Part shown: positions 1-4,819 of the stretch, one piece after another
Layout of the letters: every line of letters starts with the position of its first letter
Numbering within the stretch: position 1 is the stretch's first letter
Assembly: GCA_043822065.1 (NCBI GenBank)
Contig: JBDRCC010000005.1
Location: forward strand, 1 to 10,197
Direction of reading: 5' to 3'
Length of the DNA: 10,197 nucleotides
Source: JBDRCC01 sp043822065 [NCBI: archaeon]
GTDB lineage: Archaea > Undinarchaeota > CAZHTU01
Notes under the pieces: generated by a model
The model's input: the letters and a program-made list of their open reading frames with translations, nothing else
Databases searched by the model: none
What the model was told of the DNA's origin: nothing
Made by a program: the position numbers and the translations under genes

Positions 1-914
1 TCCATTTTTGGCACTTTCCTTTTCTTGGTTTTTTTGATGGATATCCTGCCTGTTTTGTCAGCGTCAATCCTTTCCAGGAGGCCCTTCGACACAAGGTACT
101 GGTCAACCGCAAGCCTGTGCGGGAAGAAACTGATGCTCCGCGTCCCCATGAGTGCGGCTTCTCTAGACATGCTCCCGCCTCCGGACAGCACAGCATCTGC
201 GAAATAGCTGAGCGAAAGCGTGTCCACAGGCTTCCTCGCGACAAACAGGTTGCTTCCAGTATACTTCTCGCCTGGCTGGCGCGCAATAACAACCTTCTGG
301 ACGCCGTCATCAATCTTCTGGAGTATCTTTTCGGCGCCGCCTGGCCCTGCCGAATACGAAGCATTGTACGCTTCCGGCCGCACCACAACTATCTGCCCTT
401 TCCGGTCGAGCCCAAGCTCCTCAAGGACGGCACCGCTCCTTTTGAGGTTCTTGATATTTGCAACTTCGCACACACCGTCAAACTTTTCAAAACGCGCATT
501 GTACTTTCTTATTTCTGAATCCGGTATCGCCGCCGGGCAGACGACCTTGTCCGCGAACGGGAGCGTCAGAAGGTTTTGGACCCTTGCGTATTCATTGTCC
601 ATGACGGCTATGTATCTTACTCCGAGCCCTATCGCCACTCTCGCGCCCTCGACAGAGTACTTGTGGACGCACACGTCTGGCGAGTACCCCTTTACAATCT
701 TCGCGAGCTCAACAACCCGCCTGCCGCTCTCAATGAGCTTGTCCGCCTTTTCCTTCCCGCCATGAGCCCCAACCAGCTTGTAGTCAAGCCCTTCGAGTAT
801 GTACTCTATTGCGCCAAAATCGCGGGCGGTTATCAGCGTGTCTTCATGCTTCTCAAGGAACTTCCTGAAAAAGAGCGCCTGCGGGGCGTTTGAGATGTCC
901 ACCCAAACCTTCAT
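1..914 (-). CDS. DUF354 family glycosyltransferase-like protein (partial, C-terminus missing)
   Basis: The 304 visible residues begin MKVWVDISNAPQALFF and run off the left edge without a stop. The opening (V-D-I-S-N-A-P) and the segment SGGGSMSREAALMG at residues 244-257, followed by SISFFP, match the archaeal DUF354 family. That family has a GT-B-like fold related to UDP-GlcNAc 2-epimerases and glycosyltransferases; the glycine-rich loop in the C-terminal half would be the nucleotide-sugar/phosphate-binding region. No signal peptide or membrane segment is seen. The start is the ATG at 914, which overlaps the TGA of the upstream GT4 gene as ATGA, so the two are probably translationally coupled. 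Lying directly behind a lipid-linked sugar-phosphate transferase suggests a role in cell-surface glycan or N-glycan assembly, which is inference. The substrate cannot be read from the sequence. Family call is confident; function is not. Confidence 0.85.
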   Translation of the reverse strand, partial: MKVWVDISNAPQALFFRKFLEKHEDTLITARDFGAIEYILEGLDYKLVGAHGGKEKADKLIESGRRVVELAKIVKGYSPDVCVHKYSVEGARVAIGLGVRYIAVMDNEYARVQNLLTLPFADKVVCPAAIPDSEIRKYNARFEKFDGVCEVANIKNLKRSGAVLEELGLDRKGQIVVVRPEAYNASYSAGPGGAEKILQKIDDGVQKVVIARQPGEKYTGSNLFVARKPVDTLSLSYFADAVLSGGGSMSREAALMGTRSISFFPHRLAVDQYLVSKGLLERIDADKTGRISIKKTKKRKVPKM

Positions 915-1825
915 GCGAGCCACCCCCACAGTGCGAGCAAGAGAACAACGAGAACTTCCGTTGACAGGACCCTTGCAACGAGCTGGGGCTCTGTAAGCGG
1001 CTTCCTTAGGAAATGCCTTGCGAGGGAGCGGTAGCCTTTCTTAGGCAGGTAAAGCCTGCCCTTCTTCAGGACAACGGGCTTGAAGTCAGACCGGCTCATA
1101 ACCCCTGCCGACCTGAACTTAAGCCAGGCGTCGGCAATGTGCGGCGCAAGCGCCAATGGCAGGACGTAGGGGTATGGGCTCAGCAGCACTATGCTGGCGA
1201 TTACCGCCCCGCAGAACATCGTGCCAGAATCCCCTGGAAAGACGCTGGCAGGATAAAGATTGTAAAGCAGGAACCCCGCGAGGCATGCGAAAAGCAGAAG
1301 CAGGGAGTAGGATTCAAACATGTAGCCCTGCAGGTAGAAAAACACAGCCAGCCCGGCTGAAGCCAGCGCACTCATGCCGGCTTCTATGCCATTGAACCCG
1401 CCGAGCATGTTTGTGAAATTGCTTGAGGCCATGAATCCTGCCGCAAGCAAAATTGCGTACAGGACCTTCCAGCCGCCGTCGAACTGGTATATCGCCGGCA
1501 TCAGCATCAGCCCCGCAACAAACGGGAAGACCAGCTTAACCCTTGGCTTGAACGCGAATTTGTAGTCTGCAAGCCCGAAGGCAGAAACTGCAAGTGCCGC
1601 AGCCAGTGCCCAGAGCATTTCAACCTTCCCGTAGGCGTAAACCAACATCAGGAAAAAAACCGAAAACGAGGCGACAAAGGCAATTCCCACGTGCTCCGGC
1701 ACGGCATGCCCATTCTCCTTGTTCACGTCCCGCCCGACAACCCGCAGCCGCATCATCAGCCTGCCTATGGCTGGAGTAAGGACTGCAGTTAGGGCAAATG
1801 CGTAAACTGATAGCTCAATCGCCAT
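911..1825 (-). CDS. GT4 family UDP-sugar:polyprenyl-phosphate sugar-1-phosphate transferase, GPT/AglH-like
   Basis: This is a polytopic membrane protein of 304 residues from the ATG at 1825. Members of the family move a sugar-1-phosphate (often GlcNAc-1-P) from a UDP-sugar to a polyprenyl or dolichyl phosphate, the first step of lipid-linked glycan synthesis. Visible signatures are NFTNMLGGFNGIEAG (136-150), which resembles the eukaryotic ALG7/GPT version of the NxxN..NG motif, and YPASVFPGDSGTMFCGA (191-207), the PGDxG loop. The usual GxxDD motif reads G-L-A-D-Y (84-88), so only one of the two acidic residues remains. About ten hydrophobic segments are seen. A TTG at 1849 would extend the frame into the upstream gene. 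The ATG at 1825 is preferred because it lies one base after that gene's TAG. The 3' end overlaps the DUF354 gene by 4 bases. The exact sugar is unknown. Confidence 0.85.
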   Translation of the reverse strand: MAIELSVYAFALTAVLTPAIGRLMMRLRVVGRDVNKENGHAVPEHVGIAFVASFSVFFLMLVYAYGKVEMLWALAAALAVSAFGLADYKFAFKPRVKLVFPFVAGLMLMPAIYQFDGGWKVLYAILLAAGFMASSNFTNMLGGFNGIEAGMSALASAGLAVFFYLQGYMFESYSLLLLFACLAGFLLYNLYPASVFPGDSGTMFCGAVIASIVLLSPYPYVLPLALAPHIADAWLKFRSAGVMSRSDFKPVVLKKGRLYLPKKGYRSLARHFLRKPLTEPQLVARVLSTEVLVVLLLALWGWLA

Positions 1826-1826
1826 T

Positions 1827-2471
1827 CTATTGACGGAGTATCTCTCCAACCGTCATGTCTATTATCCGGGAGGGCTTTTTATATTTGCACATGCCCCCAT
1901 CTATCATTATGTCTGCCTTGACTTTTACCTGGTTGAAGGCCCATGGCGCCTGCTGCCCTGTCTTGTTGGCGCTTGTGGTTATTATCGGGCCGGTCAGCTC
2001 TATAAGCCGCCTTACCGCCCTGGCGTCAGGAATCCTGATGCCAATGTTCCTGCGGCTGACATAGTCTGGCACCCCCTCAAGAAGTATGCCGCTTGAGCTG
2101 TAAACCGGGGGCTTTTTTTGCAGTATCACAGTAACCGGTCCGGGGAGCTGCTCAGCCACGAACGACATCTGCGCGTTAGAGATAACTGCATACTTGCGTA
2201 TATCCTCTAAATTGGCGACTGCTATCGAAAGCGGCTTCGAAGGCGCGTTTCCCTTTATTCTTCGTATTCTCTTAACTCCCCCCTCGCTCGAAATTACAGC
2301 CCCGAGGCCATAAACTGTATCCGTTGGGTAGACTGCTACCTTCCCGTCCCGCATGGCGGCGGCAATCCTCTTTATCTTCTCACTCTCAATTATGTCGACA
2401 TTTAGCGTTATGACTATTGGCTTTGCGCCAGGCTTCTTTCCCGTTTTTGGTTTTGGCTTTTTTGCGCTCAT
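1827..2471 (-). CDS. L-threonylcarbamoyladenylate synthase (TsaC/YrdC type)
   Basis: The enzyme makes threonylcarbamoyl-AMP from threonine, bicarbonate and ATP. This is the first step of the t6A modification at position 37 of ANN-decoding tRNAs; the Kae1/Bud32 (KEOPS) complex then transfers the group in archaea. The 214 residues contain the YrdC-fold marks YPTDTVYGLG (48-57), KGNAPSKPLSI (73-83), LPGPVTVIL (109-117), IGIRIPD (143-149) and TTSANKTG (165-172). The extra C-terminal domain of the longer Sua5 proteins is absent, so this is the short YrdC/TsaC form. Residues 1-18 are a Lys/Pro-rich basic tail, possibly for RNA contact (inference). The ATG overlaps the TGA of the HAD gene as ATGA, and the next gene begins one base after its TAG, so it sits mid-operon with coupled translation. 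Confidence 0.93.
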   Translation of the reverse strand: MSAKKPKPKTGKKPGAKPIVITLNVDIIESEKIKRIAAAMRDGKVAVYPTDTVYGLGAVISSEGGVKRIRRIKGNAPSKPLSIAVANLEDIRKYAVISNAQMSFVAEQLPGPVTVILQKKPPVYSSSGILLEGVPDYVSRRNIGIRIPDARAVRRLIELTGPIITTSANKTGQQAPWAFNQVKVKADIMIDGGMCKYKKPSRIIDMTVGEILRQ

Positions 2472-3139
2472 TTTAGCATCCTTATCGCAGATGGCAGCTG
2501 GCTGAGGCTGTTTATCACCGCGTCAGCTCCATGCATGCTGCCCTTTTTGTTCCTATCCACTAGAATCGCCCTGAGCCCGGCGCCCTTTGCGCCCTTGATG
2601 TCGGTCTCGGGCTTGTCACCGACCATGACCGCATCCTGCGCCCTGGCGCCAGCCTCCCTCAGCGCCGAAGCAAACAGCTGCGCGTCAGGCTTCTCCATGC
2701 CTGCAGTTTCTGAGACGTGAACAACATCGAAAAAGTGGTGTATCCTGAGCCGGATAAGCTTCTCCCACTGCTTCACGGCTCGCCCATTTGATATTATCCC
2801 CAATGAATACCCCTCGTCCCTGAGCGAAAGGAGGACGGGGACTGTTTCCGGGTAAGGCCTCAAAAATGACAGCTTCGTGTCGTGGTATGCCGCAACCCCT
2901 GCAGCTATAATCTCAGGGTTCCATTCGACCTCGAGCCTGTCCAGCAGCGCGTCAAAATGCTTGTCATAATTCGAGCCCTTCCCTTTGACTATTGAGTTCA
3001 GCGCACTCAGAATTTTTTTTTCATTTCCCTCAAGCCCAGCCTCAATCATCGCCTTTACGGCATTCTCCCTCGCAGTGTCGGCAAGCTTCCTGCTGTCATA
3101 CAAAGTCCCGTCAATGTCAAAAAAGACTGCCTTTATCAT
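2468..3139 (-). CDS. HAD superfamily hydrolase (phosphatase-like)
   Basis: The 223 residues carry all four HAD motifs: DIDGT (8-12, nucleophile D8 and acid/base D10), the Ser of ISNG (motif II, S117), K150 in MEKPD (motif III) and GDKPETDIKGA with D175 and D180 (motif IV). The insert between motifs I and II is a helical C1-type cap (about 18-90). Such enzymes dephosphorylate small metabolites, and archaeal members of this size are usually annotated as HAD family hydrolases of unknown substrate. It is a soluble cytoplasmic protein. It is the first gene of the HAD-tsaC-GT4-DUF354 string and overlaps the next gene by 4 bases (ATGA). A TATA-like element lies about 30 bases upstream of its ATG. 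Nothing in the sequence identifies the substrate. Confidence 0.9.
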   Translation of the reverse strand: MIKAVFFDIDGTLYDSRKLADTARENAVKAMIEAGLEGNEKKILSALNSIVKGKGSNYDKHFDALLDRLEVEWNPEIIAAGVAAYHDTKLSFLRPYPETVPVLLSLRDEGYSLGIISNGRAVKQWEKLIRLRIHHFFDVVHVSETAGMEKPDAQLFASALREAGARAQDAVMVGDKPETDIKGAKGAGLRAILVDRNKKGSMHGADAVINSLSQLPSAIRMLK

Positions 3140-3166
3140 CGCACCAAATTGTAAAAGCGCTTACAG

Positions 3167-3174
3167 TTAATAAT
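3167..3174 (-). promoter_or_regulatory. TATA-like element for the HAD-tsaC-GT4-DUF354 operon
   Basis: The minus strand reads ATTATTAA here, placing initiation near 3144, about 5 bases before the ATG at 3139. Between the box and the start is an imperfect palindrome, GTAAAAGCGCTTAC at 3151-3164 (12 of 14 positions symmetric). Its location would suit a repressor operator, but that is speculative. The box is weaker than the others in this window. Confidence 0.4.
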
Positions 3175-3184
3175 GATTTTGCGT

Positions 3185-3607
3185 TCAGGACGCCGCCGCT
3201 TTTTTTGGGTTTTTGCCAGTTTCCGCAAATTTGGCTGCCTGTACCATCTTAGTATAGAACCACGGCATAGACGGGTAAACCTGGGAGCAAAGGTTTTTGT
3301 TTAATATGTCTCCAAGCGCGGCGTCTACTGCCTTCACGACTTTGGCGTCTGGCGCTGTAAAGAAGATATACGGGAAAGTATAATGCACTATGCTTTGCCC
3401 CCCTGCCGTGCTTATTATCCTTGAAATCACCTTTGCGCGCATCCTCGCGGCGTTGGCGTCAGCAACCTTCCAGGGCGGGGCGTAGACTAGGCAGCGCCTT
3501 TTGCCTTTTCCAGTTTTGGCGACGGGAACCTCAAACTTGCTGCCGAATACTCCGCCAAACCTCTTTGTTTCCGTTTGCCTGTTCTTGTCGGTATCGCCTT
3601 TTTTCAT
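3185..3607 (-). CDS. Hypothetical protein, 140 residues, unrecognised
   Basis: I do not recognise a family. The protein begins with a charged, probably disordered tail (MKKGDTDKNRQTETKRFGG, 1-19), then a compact alpha/beta core of about 100 residues. The core includes a hydrophobic stretch IVHYTFPYIFFTA (73-85) and two cysteines (39 and 107), and the protein ends in an Ala/Lys-rich tail (129-140). There is no signal peptide or clear membrane span. The start is the ATG at 3607, preceded by a weak purine-rich stretch (AGGGTAGGAAA). Downstream it is separated by 45 bases from the HAD gene, which appears to have its own promoter. Its upstream side is unusual: about 260 bases of structured, mostly non-coding sequence lie between a good TATA box and this start. 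The basic N-terminus and small size would fit a nucleic-acid-associated protein, but that is a guess. Confidence 0.75.
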   Translation of the reverse strand: MKKGDTDKNRQTETKRFGGVFGSKFEVPVAKTGKGKRRCLVYAPPWKVADANAARMRAKVISRIISTAGGQSIVHYTFPYIFFTAPDAKVVKAVDAALGDILNKNLCSQVYPSMPWFYTKMVQAAKFAETGKNPKKAAAS

Positions 3608-3628
3608 TTTCCTACCCTCTTGTTAAAC

Positions 3629-3642
3629 CGGGTGAACCACTT
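3629..3642. repeat. Left arm of 14-bp inverted repeat
   Basis: The plus strand reads CGGGTGAACCACTT, the exact reverse complement of 3815-3828. The arm overlaps a 9-base direct repeat ACCGGGTGA found at 3627-3635 and again at 3850-3858. Confidence 0.9.
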
Positions 3643-3649
3643 TCCCTCC

Positions 3650-3657
3650 TATTTAAA
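3650..3657 (-). promoter_or_regulatory. Possible alternative TATA element for the 140-residue gene
   Basis: The minus strand reads TTTAAATA inside the second hairpin, which would place a start near 3628 and leave a leader of about 21 bases before the ATG at 3607. It competes with the interpretation of the same bases as the loop and 3' arm of a hairpin. No purine-rich BRE precedes it, so it is a weak candidate. Confidence 0.25.
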
Positions 3658-3684
3658 AAAATAGGAGGGGGGCTGTGCCCCCCT
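3655..3684 (-). terminator. GC-rich hairpin followed by U-tract (terminator or attenuator)
   Basis: On the minus strand AGGGGGGC-ACA-GCCCCCCT (3684-3666) forms a perfect 8-bp stem, followed within four bases by seven consecutive T (3661-3655). U-tracts terminate archaeal RNA polymerase, and the hairpin makes this look like an intrinsic terminator. A second perfect stem, CCCTCCTATTT with AAATAGGAGGG (3669-3659 and 3654-3644, loop TTTT), shares bases 3666-3669 with the first and pulls part of the U-tract into its own stem. The two hairpins therefore compete. Confidence 0.5.
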
Positions 3685-3709
3685 CAGAAGAAGTTCTGGT
3701 CCGCGCTTC

Positions 3710-3781
3710 TTAGACGGTCAGAGCTCCTTGGCTTTCGCTTCCGATCTCTTCTTCGTCTCGGTCTGCGTTGTTTCTTTCCAT
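3710..3781 (-). CDS. Possible 23-residue leader peptide in the structured leader
   Basis: A short frame begins at the ATG at 3781 and ends at TAA (3712-3710), encoding an acidic peptide MERNNADRDEEEIGSESQGA followed by LTV. Its AGGAGG at 3792-3787 is a perfect Shine-Dalgarno five bases from the ATG, the strongest in the window. It lies between the GNRA-type hairpin and the GC-rich hairpin, so ribosomes on it could influence folding downstream. Nothing else supports translation, and the frame may be fortuitous in a purine-rich strand. Confidence 0.35.
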   Translation of the reverse strand: MERNNADRDEEEIGSESQGALTV

Positions 3782-3814
3782 GTTTTCCTCCTGGGTGACG
3801 CCGCCTGGTCTCCC

Positions 3815-3828
3815 AAGTGGTTCACCCG
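3815..3828. repeat. Right arm of 14-bp inverted repeat
   Basis: The plus strand reads AAGTGGTTCACCCG, exact reverse complement of 3629-3642. Flanking bases show no target-site duplication, so the pair is read as an RNA stem rather than transposon ends. Confidence 0.9.
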
Positions 3829-3888
3829 ATGCTTGTTCGCGTGAACATGACCGGGTGATCCGGTTTGGGTATACTTTGTGCTTTAGAC

Positions 3889-3896
3889 TATATAAA
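3889..3896 (-). promoter_or_regulatory. TATA box for the structured leader / 140-residue gene
   Basis: The minus strand reads TTTATATA preceded by purine-rich AAGGGAG, a good BRE-TATA pair. Using the 29-30 base spacing of the other promoters here, transcription would begin near 3866, exactly at AAACCGG, which can pair with CCGGTTT near the 3' end of the leader. Confidence 0.6.
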
Positions 3897-3945
3897 CTCC
3901 CTTAATGACCCCTGATCTGCATAATCAGCACCGCCTGTTTTTAAT

Positions 3946-4563
3946 CTACCTCACCAAGTAATTTATCCAGTAAACCATGCCCTGCCTGCCCGCAGCATAC
4001 TCCCCATGCCAAACATGAAGCGCCCTTGCGCCATTCCGCGCGGCCGCAAGTTCGAGCCTTTTTTGTTCGCCATCAGTTGCAGTCACCCACAGGCAGATTC
4101 CTTCCGCAGCCAACACCTGTAAAACTTCCGCAAGCAAACCATCCATATTGTGTTGGGCCTTTGGGGTCCTGAAACTTATAACGACATCTGCCGAGCCTTT
4201 CTTGAGCCGCATGCCTTTCTCCGAGTCTGCACGCATGAACCTGCACTGGAGCTCAAGCTTCCTGGCAGCTTTCTTTGAGGGAGCAGCCATTCTCATTATT
4301 TCAGTTGTTCCAACAACCCTTGCGCCGTACTTCCAGGCAATATAGCATACCGTCTCGCCGCTCCCGCAGAACAGCTGGAGCACCCTCTTTTCAGGGGAAA
4401 GAAATGGACACCTACTTGCGAGCTCCGCAGGTAGCTTCTTGCCCCCATAGTTTGCCTTTTCAACCGACTTAAGCGCCTCGGACATCAGCAGGTCATCTGG
4501 CGACTCCTTAGAGCCAAGTATGAGCTTCTTGAATCCCAAAAAGGAAAGCGGCGCGCTCTTCAT
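3946..4563 (-). CDS. Class I SAM-dependent methyltransferase, substrate unknown
   Basis: The 205 residues (from the ATG at 4563) hold a Rossmann-like methyltransferase core. LQLFCGSGE at 62-70 is the glycine-rich SAM loop (motif I), followed by VVGTTE, whose Glu could bind the ribose. An acidic residue in FMRADSEKG may contact adenine, and ADVVISFRTP stands at the position of motif IV. No DPPY/NPPY motif is present, so an amino-methylating N6/N4 enzyme is not indicated. An ATG at 4572 would add three residues, but the TATA box ends only 13 bases upstream of it, while 4563 fits the 29-base spacing seen elsewhere. The gene stands alone between its own promoter and the leader region. Substrate class (small molecule, RNA or protein) cannot be told. 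Confidence 0.8.
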   Translation of the reverse strand: MKSAPLSFLGFKKLILGSKESPDDLLMSEALKSVEKANYGGKKLPAELASRCPFLSPEKRVLQLFCGSGETVCYIAWKYGARVVGTTEIMRMAAPSKKAARKLELQCRFMRADSEKGMRLKKGSADVVISFRTPKAQHNMDGLLAEVLQVLAAEGICLWVTATDGEQKRLELAAARNGARALHVWHGEYAAGRQGMVYWINYLVR

Positions 4564-4584
4564 GCTAACCATTTGTAGAATGCT

Positions 4585-4592
4585 TTAATAAA
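4585..4592 (-). promoter_or_regulatory. TATA box for the methyltransferase gene
   Basis: The minus strand reads TTTATTAA. Its first base lies 29 bases from the ATG at 4563, the same spacing as in the mscS promoter, implying a leaderless transcript and favouring that start over 4572. Confidence 0.6.
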
Positions 4593-4640
4593 TCTATCGG
4601 GGACAGACGCATAGCTAAATGCCGCACACATGCGCTCTGT

Positions 4641-4781
4641 TTAGTGCCACTCAGTGTCGTCCTTTTTCGGCTTGTGCGAGGAGACGCAGACATACCTCAG
4701 CTTGCTGCCCTCGTAGCAGTTGTCCGCCAGGTCGCATTCGTCCTTAATCCTGACGGGGCACTTCTTTTTCTCGCCCTTCAT
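4641..4781 (-). CDS. 46-residue four-cysteine protein, possible metal-binding
   Basis: The small frame starts at the ATG at 4781 and ends at TAA (4643-4641). The peptide begins MKGEKKKCPVRIKDEC and has cysteines at 8, 16, 22 and 32 plus histidines at 36 and 46. Spacing is C-x7-C-x5-C-x9-C, which could hold zinc or another metal, although no standard CxxC pair is present and disulfides are possible. Both ends are lysine-rich or charged. A strong TATA box lies with its first base exactly 30 bases before the ATG, which supports real expression as a leaderless message. It lies between the antiporter and methyltransferase genes on the same strand, but each has its own promoter. I recognise no family. 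Confidence 0.6.
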   Translation of the reverse strand: MKGEKKKCPVRIKDECDLADNCYEGSKLRYVCVSSHKPKKDDTEWH

Positions 4782-4803
4782 GGGAGAACTATCTAAGGCT
4801 TAC

Positions 4804-4811
4804 TTTATAAA
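4804..4811 (-). promoter_or_regulatory. TATA box for the 46-residue gene
   Basis: The minus strand reads TTTATAAA with GGAAAG directly upstream as a BRE. The spacing of 30 bases to the ATG at 4781 puts the transcription start at or within a base or two of the start codon. The element lies just past the antiporter stop codon (4822-4820). Confidence 0.65.
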
Positions 4812-4819
4812 ACTTTCCG

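Larger units (their letters stand above)
3608..3868 (-). ncRNA. Structured leader or small RNA upstream of the 140-residue gene
   Basis: This stretch has no long frame but is dense with complementary segments. On the minus strand, CGGGTGAACCACTT (3828-3815) is the exact complement of AAGTGGTTCACCCG (3642-3629), a 14-bp pairing enclosing about 170 bases. The same GGGTGA can instead pair with a nearby TCACCC (3798-3793), closing a hairpin around CTTGG-GAGA-CCAGG (3817-3804, a GNRA-type tetraloop), or with TCACCCG at 3858-3852. AAACCGG at 3866-3860, where transcription is predicted to begin, is complementary to CCGGTTT at 3631-3625. A small hairpin TGTTC-ACGC-GAACA sits at 3847-3834. It could be a regulatory leader or a free-standing RNA ending at the U-tract at 3661-3655. 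It lacks the conserved signatures of SRP or RNase P RNA. The structure is seen in sequence; function is inferred. Confidence 0.5.

Noticed and set aside
220-765. Long plus-strand open frame opposite the DUF354 gene
   Set aside because: It is the antisense shadow of a conserved minus-strand gene. Its sequence is low in recognisable motifs and Ser/Thr/Arg/Pro-rich as expected of an antisense frame.
3629-3828. Miniature inverted-repeat transposable element bounded by the 14-bp repeats
   Set aside because: There is no flanking target-site duplication, no second copy in the window, and the repeats compete with further internal complements, which fits an RNA fold better.
3608-3868. SRP RNA or RNase P RNA gene
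   Set aside because: The SRP helix 8 consensus and the RNase P conserved regions are not found; the purine-rich GGAGGAAAAC only loosely resembles the start of RNase P CR I. At about 215-260 bases it is also slightly short for archaeal versions.
3904-3945. Terminator behind the methyltransferase gene
   Set aside because: A weak CTGAT/ATCAG stem is visible on the minus strand, but no T-run follows it in that direction, so support is too thin.
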